Positions 23,957 to 35,523 are shown, counted from the first letter of the stretch. The stretch is DNA of 64,000 nucleotides from Erigeron canadensis (GCF_010389155.1 NC_057768.1:15064501-15128500), one strand, 5' to 3'. The notes: generated by a model from the letters alone, not told the origin. A program made the numbers and translations.

Positions 23957-25116
23957 TTATGAGACAAACTGATTGGACTTGCACTCTTTCATGAAATGAC
24001 CTTTTCTGCCACACTTAAAGCATGTCAGATTGGTCTTGTCAGTGGAAGAACTGGGTGCAATGTGTCCAGTGGGTCTGTTAGATCTGGCTTTGAAACGATT
24101 AAACGTTTTAGCCATCATAGCCATCAGATCATCACTATCAGTTTCATCATAATCTGGAGAGATATTATTAATGACTCCAGAATCCATTAATTCAGACATC
24201 ATCTTCTTCATCGAAAATACATTCTCGGAAGACATTAATGCTGCACATGGTGGTTCAGTATGACTAACCACAGGGGAACTACTGGAAGCATGATTAATAG
24301 CATCTTTTTCTGCCTCAATTCTCTGGGCTTGATTCTTTTCAGTGAATCTGAAGGCTCCATACAAAGATGACAGAGTATGGGAATGCAAGGTTTTACCTTG
24401 TCTCAAGACCACAATCATATGAGACCATTTTGAAGGAAGAATATCACAAAATTTTTCAAGAAGTATGTCCTTGTCTTTTTCTACCCGAAGCCCTCCAACT
24501 GGTTTATGATGGACATAAATCTGGTGTAGGTACCAGTTAATGATTCATTGGGTAGGGCAAAAAATGACTCGTACTTCTTATTCAAAGCCACTTTCCTGGT
24601 AACAATAGTATCATCACCACCTTCATACTGGTTCACTAGTTCATCCCACATGCTTTTGGCACTGGGATAAAGCACTAGTGTGGGAATAAAAGCTTCAGGA
24701 ACGGCCCCGAGGATCATGACTTTTAAGGTAGTGTCAATATTGACCAGTCTCCTTTCCTCTTCAGACCAGTGTTCCTCTCTCTTTTCCCTCCCAGATCTTG
24801 CTCCAGTTAGATCAAGAAGTGGATTGAGAGGACTTCTAGGAATATAGGGTCCTTCATTTAAAATTTTAAGCATATTCCTCTCAATACCAGTAACATGTAA
24901 TAACATCCTAGCTTTCCACGTGAAAAATTCATCACCATTCCCACTGAATTTGGGAACAGGAGTGTTTGAGTAGTGCACATGCATGTGTGGAGAAGCAGGA
25001 ATAGGAGGTGGTGGTGGTGGATTATTATTAGCATGGTCATTGGTTTGTTCAAATTCATTTATGGGTGGAGGTCCAGTGTTTAAAGGGTTTCCTTGTGTAT
25101 TCTCTGGGTTGACCAT
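23957..25116 (-). pseudogene. Copia A Gag
   Basis: Start ATG at 25116 (MVNPENTQGN). The N-terminal half includes PVPKFSGNGDEFFTWKARM and NKKYESFFALPNESLTGTY; the C-terminal half has VLRQGKTLHSHTLSSLYGAF and the CCHC zinc knuckle CFKCGRKGHFMKEC near 23985. A frameshift near 24490 separates the halves. This is the capsid and RNA-binding protein of the element. Copia B's Gag aligns throughout. Confidence 0.88.
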
Positions 25117-25150
25117 CGAGAAAATGCAGATCTAGGCAAGTATGTTAACC

Positions 25151-25166
25151 TGGCTCTAATACCAAT
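25151..25166 (-). other. Primer-binding site of copia A
   Basis: On the minus strand TTGGTATTAGAGCC follows the 5' LTR with a one-base gap. This is the initiator-Met tRNA type with one substitution from TGGTATCAGAGCC. Confidence 0.85.
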
Positions 25167-26148
25167 TGTGAAGTCCCTCACTCGATGGTTTAACCCACAA
25201 GTGTAGAATAACAAGTCAAGTAATCACTAGATAGGACTAGTATGAAACGTCAAGTAAGCACTAGATTGGACTAGTATTACGATAAATATAAATGCAAGAA
25301 TATATATAACGTAATGCGTACTTAAGCAATATAAAGATAAGCAAGTAAGTAAATGGTGAGACACAATGTAATTTTCAAGTGTATTTTATTTATTGATGTT
25401 AAATAAAATACAAGGTTGTTGCGGAACAAGATATTACAAAGTAAGTATCTAAACAACCTATGAATTACAAGTGATCTAACTTTGCTAAATAAACTCTTTG
25501 ATCGAAATACTTAAAGTTGTGAAGTATGACTGTTTAGATCGAGAGTATTTGAGCAAAGGCACCAAATTGCAAAAGTATGTAATTTGGACGAGGAAGTGAC
25601 TTGGTATTTATAGGCAAAAAGAATAAATATAATATTCTTTTTACCGTACAAATATGGTTACATGCATTTAAGGAAATTACTTTAATTCCTTAAATGCATT
25701 GATTAAAGTACAAGAATAAAGTCACATGATAGTGACTTGTCTTCTAATTAACCAACCACTTTTACATGCGTGTAAGGATTTTAACAAAGGACAAATGGAT
25801 TGTCCGGTTAAAAACATGTAAAGGCATAAAGTCAATTTCTCCTAATCAGTGTTCAGACTTGTAAGGTCTAGAACACTGACAAGAACTCTAGTCAGGAGAT
25901 CTGATAAGTCTTCCAGTGAGCTCCGCTATGTGTCAGACTTCTTTCTTCAGACTTCAGTCTTCGACTTCAGTGAGAATGTTCTTTAGTGGAAAGATCTTGA
26001 CTGGAGTGAAATCCAGTGAACGAATCTGGTGGAATCCAAATTCCTGTACAAGTAAGTTGTTCACTGGTCTTCACATAATTTCTGGACAAATCTTCAGAGG
26101 GCTCTAGTTAACACGTCTGGAGCGAGTCCAGTAAATCTGGACCTAACA
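25167..26148 (-). mobile_element. 5' LTR of copia A
   Basis: 982 bp, same termini as the left LTR. TATAAATA on the minus strand at 25605-25612 drives leftward transcription. It keeps the uninterrupted CTAGT site that was hit in the sister LTR. Confidence 0.93.
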
Positions 26149-26153
26149 AAGAA

Positions 26154-26505
26154 TCAAGATGACACATTTCATTTTGAACAACGAAGGATTAAATGTGTTA
26201 AAAAGGTTCCCGCTATCAGATGGGATCAAGATATGCGGACAACGATGACATTTTGGCAAATAGATATCAAGTCAGGCGAAGCACAGATGTTTGTTGATGA
26301 TTCACAGGAACAAATGTTGCTACGCATGTATGATCCGATGCAGGTTGTTAACTTGTCAAGAGGTGATCAGAGAAGACTTTTGGATACACCTTGTTCAGAA
26401 GTGGAATTTTGGAGAGTTGAAGAAAGGCGCTATCGCAACATTCTCGCACATTGTTTACAAGAGAGAATTCATGCGAATAGCACAAGACTTTTGTTTAATG
26501 GATAA
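26154..26505 (+). pseudogene. Element D accessory protein, second block, 3' part
   Basis: Continuation of the block interrupted at 11732, in the same frame after the AAGAA duplication, ending at TAA 26503-26505. The visible stretch contains KKVPAIRWDQDMR, a TFWQIDIKSGEAQMF segment and an Arg-rich helix-like end (EFWRVEERRYRNILAH). It lies 44 bp before the polypurine tract of D, so it is the last coding sequence of that element. Function unknown. Confidence 0.55.
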
Positions 26506-26548
26506 CTTTGAAGTTCAAAGACTTTAAAGAAATCTAGTTGCAACTGTC

Positions 26549-26559
26549 AAGGGGGAGTC
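26549..26559 (+). other. Polypurine tract of element D
   Basis: AAGGGGGAGTC immediately precedes the TGTAGATG start of the 3' LTR. This is the expected plus-strand primer position for an LTR element. Confidence 0.7.
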
Positions 26560-27228
26560 TGTAGATGCAGATTCGTTGTGATAATCGCAACATAGATTTG
26601 ATTATCGTTTATGTTTTAAGAACTATTTTTGTAATCATTTAAATAAGAACTTGTGTTGATATTTAATGATTACAGTTGAACTTCAATATTATATCTGTTT
26701 GTGTTTTGTATTGTGTTTGTGTTATATATTGTTTTGCAGGTACAAGAACATAGAATCAAGGTTTATGAGTGTCGTAGAACACTTAAACGATGATTGGATG
26801 TGGTGTACGAGCCAAACGAAGTCAAACAAAGCATCAAGGGGTCGAACCTCGTGCTGACATCATCAGCATGTAGGACTGACCTCGTGCTGACGTCAGCACG
26901 AGGGAGATCGATTGGTTGCTTAATCGGGCTTAATACTTAATTAAGGCCGAAGCCCACACGATCCAATACATAACTAGTATAAATACAAGACCAAATCTAC
27001 GGAATTAGGTTAATCTTGGTGAATCTTTTAGAACAGACACGACTTAAGGTTAATTGTTCCTTCGTGTGACCTCCTACACGAACCACAAGCCTTGTGCATC
27101 TCCTTGGGTTGATTAATTACTCATTAATCAGCAAAAGGAAATAGCAATCTAGTTATCTCAAGAGGATTCAGCACTCTTGACATAACGAATCACGTCTTAT
27201 TACGATCCGCGCAACCATAGGACCTACA
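26560..27228 (+). mobile_element. 3' LTR of element D
   Basis: 669 bp, TGTAGATGCAG to GGACCTACA. The left edge is set by the polypurine tract. The right edge is set by the resumption of sequence matching 61844 onwards in element C's 3' LTR. TATAAATA is at 26978-26985. Confidence 0.7.
26849..26985 (+). promoter_or_regulatory. Palindromic U3 elements and TATA box of D's LTR
   Basis: A perfect 24-bp palindrome at 26880-26903 has the 12-bp arm CCTCGTGCTGAC and core TGACGTCA. A weaker one at 26853-26871 has TGCTGA/TCAGCA arms. They lie about 75-130 bp upstream of TATAAATA (26978-26985), a normal place for activator sites. TGACGTCA matches bZIP/TGA-factor sites; binding here is inferred. Confidence 0.5.
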
Positions 27229-28555
27229 AAATGGTATCTTGTTTGCTTATGGGTATTCGGGATTATACGGGAGGTGATATGGGCTATGTATATGCATATT
27301 GAAGCCTGAAATGCTACCCATAGATATGACATGTTATGATATGATATGAAATGCTTGAGTTTTTATGAAATACATTATGTAATGAGCTATGTTATGTAAT
27401 GAAAGATGATATGTAATGATATGCTATGAAATGTGGTGCAATATATGAGATGTAATGATATGCTATGAAATGAAATGTAATGTCTTAAGATGAATTGAAA
27501 TGTGATATATGTTGATGATATGTGAAATGTGCATGATTACATGGCTTGTTCATCTAATTCACTAGACTTATTAAGTTGCCATGACACATGCACGTTTAAA
27601 GGCCCAAACGTAAAGATGTATATGTGATAATTGTTTAGGTGGTATAAACACCTAAACCATATGAGATGTGAAATCGAGCTCGTAATTTAGATGTGAAGTG
27701 TTAAGATTAACCCGTACTTGCCCTTGCCCGGTGGGTGCGTAATCGGGTGGCTCCTTGCAACATGGTCAAAGATGTGAAGAGTAATACAGGAGGTCTAACC
27801 CGCCCCACTTGCCATGTACATACGGATTACTCCTGGATTGGCTTGCCATTTCTTAACGACAATGATATACAGCCGTAAGGTTTGTCCATCCAGTCGGGTG
27901 TGACTTCTGTCACACTTATAAAGATGCATATGTTATATGAGATGCGTGACTTATGTCACAATTATAAAGATGTTTAGATGTGATATGTGGAGATGCAAAA
28001 GATGACTAGGCACATTTAGGATGACCCATCCTTATATGAAAGATGTTGATGCTATGATTTGTATGTGAGATGATATGTTTGATGATATGTGCCTTAACGA
28101 TTTAATATGACTTTTATATAATGTTTTAAATGGACAAACGTTTTATAAACTATGTGTTATCTTACTTAGCTAATTCGTTAGCTAACACTTGCTCTTTTAA
28201 AATGTGTTGTGCCCTCAGGTCCAACAATAGTGAGAAGGTTGATGTGAGAAGATATGAGGCATGGGTAGATGATCTTGAAGCTGACTGTAGTTTATCCATA
28301 GTGACTACCCGCATTAGACGTTGATTTGTGTTTAGATATTTATGATTTGTATTTACTATAATGTCGGTTATTTAATGTTGGGCAACCGATGGATTTCCAT
28401 TTAGATTTGTTTTGATGATATGGCTAGTAACACCATTCAATGAATAAACCAAACAGATTTTGCTGGTTTGGACTTTTAAAGTTTAATTCCGCTTTCTTTG
28501 ACGCCATTAGGCGAAAGTTTTTAGAAATCCATATTTTTAAATGACGGGTGTTATA
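27229..28555 (+). mobile_element. Truncated 5' LTR of gypsy element C
   Basis: Matches 61844-63181 from end to end with about 55 differences in about 1.33 kb (about 4%). The first ~1.09 kb of the LTR is absent because element D ends exactly where homology begins. It ends GTGTTATA, a one-base change from GTGTTACA, followed by the primer-binding site. Short open frames inside, such as 28130-28324, occur in both copies and are not genes. Confidence 0.85.
27300..27540 (+). repeat. Degenerate ATGATATGAAATG tandem repeat
   Basis: Many imperfect units such as ATGATATGAAATG, TATGTAATGA and ATGATATGCTATGAAATG. The same array is in the 3' LTR at about 61945-62150, so it is an LTR component. Confidence 0.75.
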
Positions 28556-28575
28556 AGTTGGTATCAGAGAAATGG
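28556..28575 (+). other. Primer-binding site of element C
   Basis: TTGGTATCAGAG lies two bases after the LTR end. It is the initiator-Met type and fixes plus-strand orientation. Confidence 0.75.
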
Positions 28576-31500
28576 TTTAAGTGAACCACTGACTATAGGT
28601 ATGCCATAGGAATTGGACTTAAACCGATAAGGAACAATGTAGGCTTAAGTAGGTATGCTTAGCCTTTGAGATGAAATGCCTTAGGACGGGTTTAGGATGA
28701 GTGAGAGTGTAGGATTAAGGCTATATGATGATTGATAAATGATATGTTTATATGTTTTTAGCCTTTATTATTTCGTTTCCTGCTTCTCCATTGCTAATTA
28801 TTCTATTGCTACGATACACGGTCCCCGAGGTGAAATGGTGTTCCGTCAATGGTGTCCAACCCACAAGGTTAGTGACAAGGACCGCAACGGAAATGAGATG
28901 TTGTATGGATGATAAGGATTGTGTGAATGGAATTGGTGGAAGAATGTGATACACAAATATGGTAATTAACATGCATGTGAAGTGATACAATTATGATTAT
29001 GGTCCAGAACATAATTGCAAGTGTATCACGACGCGAGCGTGTTTGTATGGCCATGCTTGTGTTGACCGGTATACAAAGTAATGAAGTTGGAGAGATCTCT
29101 ATAAATTGTACCCCTCTTTGTCAAGAGTAAACATCTTGTTACAACTATAGTGATGTTGATGCTTCAAGTGTGTGTAAATGTGTGAAGATCGGTGGAAAGT
29201 GATAGCCGGATTAAATGTTTATGATGATTATGATGTACATGAAGTTAAATGAAGTGATTGGTGGGCAATGTTGCTGAGTCGGCTAGCTTAAAAGACATGG
29301 AATTGAGGTTGGAAGAGAAGAATTGATGTTGTATACTTGAATGGTTATAAGTAGGTGACGCATAGAAAGGTTACCCGGCACACGTATGAAAGGATATAGT
29401 TACAATTCCGATCGCGAACGTAATTGTAAATGTATCACGACATGTGTGTGTTTGTGAGACTGTGTTTGTGTTGATCCGAATGAAGTGAAGATGAGAATGA
29501 TGAGATCACTGAATGGTATCATATTTAACCACGCGAAGAGTGGACACGTATAAAAGGACTGAAGAATAATGAAGCTGAAACAAGTAAAGCAGTTAACATT
29601 AAGGTTGATCGAACTTTTTAACCATGAAGCTCTTCAATTCTATGAATACTATGATATGGCTTTATGCGCCACATATACGCCCAGTTTTGAAAATGGGTCC
29701 TCTGAAGGAAGCCCGATATGCGGCGCATATTTTGATCTGTTTTGGATTTATGACTCGTTTAATCTTGATTTCGCTAAGGGACGATATAAGATGATTGGTT
29801 CACGTATCTTAAGGAGGAGGTATTTGCAACATCACAAACTTTTGTGTAACGGATGACTTGAGGCGTTAAGTCAACACTTTGCTACCGTTAAGACTTTAAA
29901 CGAGTTAATGCTTACGTTGATTTAATATGCTATATGTGAGAGGTTTTAATGCCTTAAAGATATGTACGTTATGTGTTTAAGATGCCAAGATGTGTTTAAA
30001 TATGTCGATAGAATCTCCGGTGGGGGATTTAAGCTATTATGTGATGTATAGAAGTCTTGGGACCATTCTTGTCGTTCCTCGAACTTCAAAACATGATTAG
30101 GAGTAATTAGGTAAGATTATTATCCTATAATTCAGATTATTCTTTCCTAACCCTAAACCGCCCTTTCTTTTTGGAGTGATCCTCGTGCGATTTCTTGCGT
30201 TTTCGGGTGGATTAAAGATCAATTGGTGCATGTAATCGATCCGTTTATCATCCTCTAAGGTATAGAACGAAATATTTGCAAAAATAAGTCATATCTATCC
30301 ATATATATACTTCGCCCGTACCTGGACTTGTTCAGTATTGATTGAGGAGAAACGTTTTTTTTGTTAGATTGGCGATTTCAGGTCGTTCGGTGATTGTTAA
30401 TGCAATCAATATGTATCTTGAGATTTCCTACAGGTAGGAAGTTGTTTCTACAGACATCCTAATGTTCAAATATAACCAATATAGGGTTCACATCCGGTCT
30501 TAAGGTTTGATATGGAATCGATTGCGTTTATGAGACGATTTAGGTCATTCGGGTGTCAAATCGATTGTAAAATGAGTATAATGAATCCATGAATCAATTG
30601 ATGATTTCATAATGATGACTAATTTATAATTTAATGTGTATGAACTGTAGAGGTTGTGGTGTCTTGACATGAATGTTTCATGGTGAAAATTGTTTGCAAA
30701 ACAAAGAGTTTATTGAGTCTGAAAATTCAGTCGTATTGCAAAAATCATATCTTCTTATTATGGACGACTTAGGAGATGAATCTTATAATTCTGAAAACCT
30801 CTATGTGTCCCCTAAATTTGATATGAACAAAGTTTCCTGTGATTTTGCCCAGAGACATGCGAAAAATGTCGATTTCCAGAAATGGTCAGGTTTCCAACAA
30901 ATTCTGCAGACTTGTCTTGCAAACATCGTAACTTATTTATTAGAGCTCTTCAAGAGTCAAAACTTACATTTTTTAAAAGGTCTTTGAGTCTTCTATATTT
31001 GTCAAGAACTGAGTTTTGACTCATTCGGTCATCTTACGACCCAAAAGGTGTACTTGAGCAGGCTTATGAACCGTGATGATATGCTTATTTGGATGCCTCC
31101 TGAAATGTGATACGATCTATTATGATACAAGGTGTTGTAAATACTATATGTTGACGTGTGATAGGGTTAGAAGCCTAGACTAGACACCGAAATTTTTGTT
31201 ACGAAAGTAGCTATTTAATGATCCCTTAACGGAAGTGAGAAGTCGCTTCATTCAAGGACTAAGAGACCAAGTTGAGCGAAAGCTATAGATAATGATAAGA
31301 ACGATTGCTATAATAGTTGTCCAAGAATGTTTGTTTCCTGGTGAACTATTGAACCGTTTCATTGGACATGAAAGAAAATATGTGTGTGGAATAAGTTCTC
31401 TTAAAGTGTGAAAGCTAATTGTTGAATGCTTCAAATCGAGACGACCGTTATGTAAACAATTTTTCAGATATGTTTTGGCAAAGTATGAAGCGAATGGTGA

Positions 31501-31652
31501 ACCCAAATGGTGTTTACCACTCCTAGTTTGATGGGAAAGAGAATGAACGATTTAGAAACCTGAGAAAGTCATATGATCGTGCGATAGTGCGTTGAGATTT
31601 TTATATACCATTGTTGAGTTCACATATAATGGCAACTACGATGTAGGTGTGG
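28576..31652 (+). mobile_element. Decayed internal region of element C
   Basis: No intact coding sequence. Around 31225-31285 the plus strand reads SRFIQGLRDQVERKL, a typical gypsy Gag phrase, ending in a stop, so a Gag relic is present. About 30100-31150 looks like LTR-type sequence of another gypsy copy, with ATCAATTGATGATTT resembling 61420-61440. A 15-bp palindrome ATATGCG-G-CGCATAT is at 29716-29730. The open frames at 29569 and 30673 have no supported product. The right edge is the ACGTC duplication of the Athila-like insertion. Confidence 0.5.
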
Positions 31653-31657
31653 ACGTC

Positions 31658-33152
31658 TGATGTGTGAAAATCTAGTTAAATTAAAATCCTTAAAAATCCT
31701 CTGAATCGAATACCACACACAATTGGGCAGTGGACTCGTTCGTATGCAATATAGATTAAAGCAAGTAAAGGTTCGTTCCACGGAGACTACAAAGAGCTAG
31801 CGAGTTTTAAGTAGTTCAAAAGAGTTTGGTTTTCTAAAGACACCACGTCATCTTGGTTTTTATATTAAAAAGTTAGTTGATTGAAGAAGTTAGAAATTCT
31901 AAACAATTTATCGAAAAGAGAATTGTCGTATATCAAATACAATTAAAAGATCATCTACTTCGACTCCGTGACACACATTATTTAGGTTGCATCTATATTA
32001 AAACCAATTCAACTTGTTGATTTTATAACGAGGTAGAATAAAGAACTCACTAGTTGCGCACCTAGCTTATTACCCTATCCAACCCAATAACCAATATCTC
32101 GACCCCTAAGTTCCGGTTACCACTTTCCCTATCAAGACCTACTAGATTGACTAATTTGTATTGTTATTATAAACAATCTTGTCTATCGATTTTACCAAAT
32201 CGTTAACACTTTGAATTCTATTATCTATTGTTGTTTATTATCTTGTTACCACAAGTTAACACCTATCAATTGTACCCAATCGACTAGAATAATATACTCC
32301 TAAACCTAGATACCTCTAAATCATTCATACATTATCAACAAAACAGTAGATAAGAGCATAAGAACTCAAAACATTAAGATTACGACAAAACGTTTAACGA
32401 TCAACTTGAATTCAAAAGATTATGCAACCATTATTTAATGTGTCACTTCATCTCAGTAGATGATGAAGTTATTTAGCTACTCATAATCATAAACATAGCA
32501 CAAAGAGTAAAAGTATACGAGAACATATTGTACCAATGTGTAGAAAACAAGTAGAAGCTAAGAAAATCGATAACCGAATGCCTTGAAGCTCACGAGCAAC
32601 CCCTAGACCTTAATGGACGAAAAAACTGCTAAATATTGCCCCAAAGAACCCTAAAATCGACTGGAGGTGATTGTATATCGAATGGGAAGGTTTTGGTCTT
32701 GTATTTATAGAGTTTACAAAAAGTCTTCACAAACCGACCTACAGGTGCGACGCACCAAGCATCAGGTGCGACGCACCTGGCCTTGTTTCCAAAAATTCTT
32801 CTGCCCAATATGTGACGCACCACAGGGTTGGTGCGCCGCACCTCCCTGCTTTCTCACATCTTCCAACTTTCTGAGAAGAATATGCTCCACACCATCCTTC
32901 TAGGTGTGACGCACCTGGTCAGTTTTCAGCCAAAACTTGTAGTTTTCATTCCGTCTTCACTCGTACGCGTCCATAAACCATCCTAATGCATCTTCTAATC
33001 ATCCGAAAGCTGTTTCTAACCATTTCACCTGTTCTAAGCCTGCAACCACTAACAATACCATCAAAGCATCGAATACACATGTAAATTGCACATAATTAAG
33101 CTTAAAACGACTTAGAAACGATATGGGAATGTATATATAAATGGACATATCA
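31658..33152 (-). mobile_element. 3' LTR of the Athila-like element
   Basis: 1,495 bp. TATAAATA on the minus strand is at 32702-32709. Upstream of it in sense are palindromes of the GGTGCGNCGCACC type at 32744-32756, 32765-32777, 32830-32842 and 32902-32916. It has one more palindrome unit than the right LTR. Confidence 0.92.
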
Positions 33153-33190
33153 AATCCCCCCATACTTAAGCCTTGCTTGTCCTCAAGCAA
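33153..33190 (-). other. Polypurine tract with adjacent hairpin
   Basis: On the minus strand, a 7-bp hairpin TTGCTTG-AGGA-CAAGCAA (33173-33190) is followed 11 nt later by a G6 tract, AAGTATGGGGGGATT, abutting the 3' LTR. The tract is the plus-strand primer of the element; the hairpin is described in Part 2. Confidence 0.85.
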
Positions 33191-35518
33191 CTTCAAATTT
33201 CAAAAATTTCTTTCCCTTGATTCTCGATTGCAAAACATGACATTAATCCAAGAAGCAAAACCATAAAAATAGTTAAGCATTTTTAATCTTTAAATGAAAA
33301 ATCCAAATGTTTGACAATACTTGAATGATCCACAAGCCTCAAAAACACGACTAAGCACTTTAATCAAATGAATGAAGAACATCTCAACTAGCTTTCTCCA
33401 ACTAACAAACTATTGGGTTGAAATATTGTATCAATCACTCGAAGCCTAGTCGTGATGCATATATTTTAACCATAGGCTTGTAAATAGAATCGTCCCTATG
33501 TCGTCATGGCGCTAGCACCATATAACGTCTATCAAAAGAGGTAATAAACACGGTTGTAATGTACAAAGGCTTACAAAGGTCATTAACAATGTGTATGGAA
33601 ATTTAAGGATATAATTGGTGTTTAAAAGGAAATAACACAACAATTATTAAAGTTTTACATATAGACTAGTCCAACACAACCCATATCACTAGTTGCCATC
33701 TATCCAAAGCCCAAAAGACGTTCTCCCGACACTACTCCCCAATAGAATGATTAAAACCAACACCATTGTGGTGTATTACCTTCAAACGACTTCTAACCAC
33801 CAAATCTTACCCATATTAGCTTTAACAAACATTGCCAACTTCAAATGAAGAATATAAACAATCAAAGAACATTTTGTTGGTTTAAACTTATCTACAAACT
33901 CTACATTGATTTGCCAAATATGAGGGAAATACCAAATGACAGTCCAAGTTTTTCTTTTTCTCTCTTTTTTTTCAATTTTTTCTGTTTTTCAATTTTTTTC
34001 ATTCTCTTTTCTATTTTAATGAACTACTTTTATCCTGTCTAATTGGTACCCCCTTTTTATAACTTTGAAATTCGTTGACAAATCATAACAATCATACTAA
34101 TTAGAATAATCTAGACTTAATCCATAATCATGACAAAATCAATCTACCCCCAACAAAGAGAATACACCAACCCGACATAACCAAAACAGTCCAAACCATC
34201 CAACTAGTATAGGCAACTAATGATCAACCAAGGATTTTAACTATCAGTATGGCGAGGAAAGGTTACATATTTAAGTGGATTTAAACACAAATGAAAAGGC
34301 TAGGCTCAACAAGTTTTCTAAGTGTATCTTGCGCTAAAAATGAGTGCAACAAGGGTTTAACTAGGGAAATTCACTAACCAATGTGATTAGCTACTTAAAC
34401 ACATGCACATAAACATGGTTAAACAATGATAAATATAACAAAGGGTGAAACAACAAAGAAAAAGGGTTTAATCCTAAATTTACCTCTTTATCATCTAGCA
34501 AACTACTGGACGATCAACTAAGACAAGTTCTAGAATCAACGCAATCACCGGCACACTCATATCAAAGAAAGAAATGCGGAAATGGAATAAATTAACCTCA
34601 AACTTGCACATCATGGTTCAAAGCTCTAAAAGAGACTCTTACTTCCGGATAAATCCAAAAGCCTATGAGAGGGACAAATTTACAAGGCAACTAAACCAAA
34701 ACCGTAACATCTATCAAATCTATAAATGAATCAAGATCTCACACATTTGGGTGTTTTGTGGTAGAGTGTGCTAGTCATGTAATCAATCCCGAATGGATTT
34801 GCCTTAACGATCATTCAAAATACATTTCACAATTTAAAACAGTTTTACCAAGGGAACATAGCTCAATTACTTACTAGTATGATTAAATCTTAAATGACAA
34901 AGTAATTAAACTATAGGACAAGCAATCAAAAGTTAAAAATTTACTCAAAAATCATCAAAAGGTCTTAACTTCACCCCGCTTTTTCCTATTTACCTACCCC
35001 CCATACTTGAGTTGTACAATGTCCTCATTGTATAATGAACTTAAAATAATCTAACGGGAAATAGGTAAAAGCAAAAATAAAAGAAAATAAAAAGATCACG
35101 AAAACTTGCCGGATGTAGGTAAATGTTTGTATGCTCGATAGAACCGTCAAAAATGAATGGCTGCTGAACTTACTGCCAGCATATGCACATGAATTGCTCC
35201 TTTCCAAAAGCATAAAACACAACAAAAACAAACTTAAACATAATGAGCATTAGAATATTAGTCGAATTAAACTACCAACCACCCCCCATACTTATTGTTC
35301 ACCTTACATAAACCAAATAAACTACCCTAAATACGGAAAAAGTAAAATGTTAAGGTGCCAACAAAGGCATTACAAACCAAACTTAAACCAAATGTGCAAT
35401 GTTCCAACAATCCAACTACCAAAATGAACCACATATAACCATGATGACTTAATGCCCACGGAAACCGGCACCGCCATCTCATCACCAACAAATCATCAAA
35501 ATCATGGAGAAGGGAACA
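33191..35518 (-). other. Noncoding 3' stretch with duplicated polypurine modules
   Basis: No coding sequence is seen on either strand; it lies between the accessory gene and the 3' LTR. A second hairpin plus tract is at 34997-35032 (C6 on the plus strand, then 7-bp stem TACAATG/CATTGTA with loop TCCT). A third tract without hairpin is at 35282-35293. Ordinary AT-rich sequence otherwise. Confidence 0.7.
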
Positions 35519-35523
35519 CAGAT

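Larger units (their letters stand above)
11733..26148 (-). mobile_element. Copia A, SIRE-type Ty1/copia element
   Basis: A complete element with both ends visible: TGTGAAGTCC...GGACCTAACA LTRs, perfect AAGAA duplication (11728-11732 and 26149-26153), initiator-Met-type primer site beside the right LTR and polypurine tract beside the left one, so it is transcribed leftward. Order on the minus strand is gag, coiled-coil gag extension, protease, integrase, RT/RNase H, spacer, accessory gene, 3' LTR. Comparing the LTRs by eye gave about 27 substitutions in 982 bp (about 2.7%). The large size and extra gene after pol fit the SIRE/Maximus lineage. All genes carry stops or frameshifts. Confidence 0.92.
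7376..27228 (+). mobile_element. LTR retroelement D (non-autonomous remnant)
   Basis: Defined on the right by a polypurine tract (26549-26557) and a 669-bp 3' LTR (26560-27228, TGTAGATG...CCTACA). Homology with element C resumes directly after it. Inside is a decayed accessory gene in two blocks and no recognisable gag or pol. Copia A with one copy of its AAGAA duplication interrupts the second block. No 5' LTR is visible, so the left limit given is only where D-like regulatory sequence starts. Either the element extends past the window or its left part was deleted. Confidence 0.55.

Noticed and set aside
27300..27540. Possible satellite or CRISPR-like array
   Set aside because: Units are degenerate, lack regular spacers and occur in both LTRs of C, so it is an LTR tandem repeat. 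CRISPR is not expected in plant nuclear DNA.
28130..28324. 64-residue open frame repeated at 62756-62950
   Set aside because: Present in both because these are two copies of one LTR; no promoter, start context or family evidence.
30673..30987. 104-residue open frame in element C's interior
   Set aside because: The underlying DNA resembles LTR sequence and the composition is not protein-like; no homologue recognised.
32671..32903. Arg/Cys-rich open frames in the Athila LTRs (also 59747-59980)
   Set aside because: They are by-products of the GGTGCGACGCACC palindromes being read in several frames; not genes.
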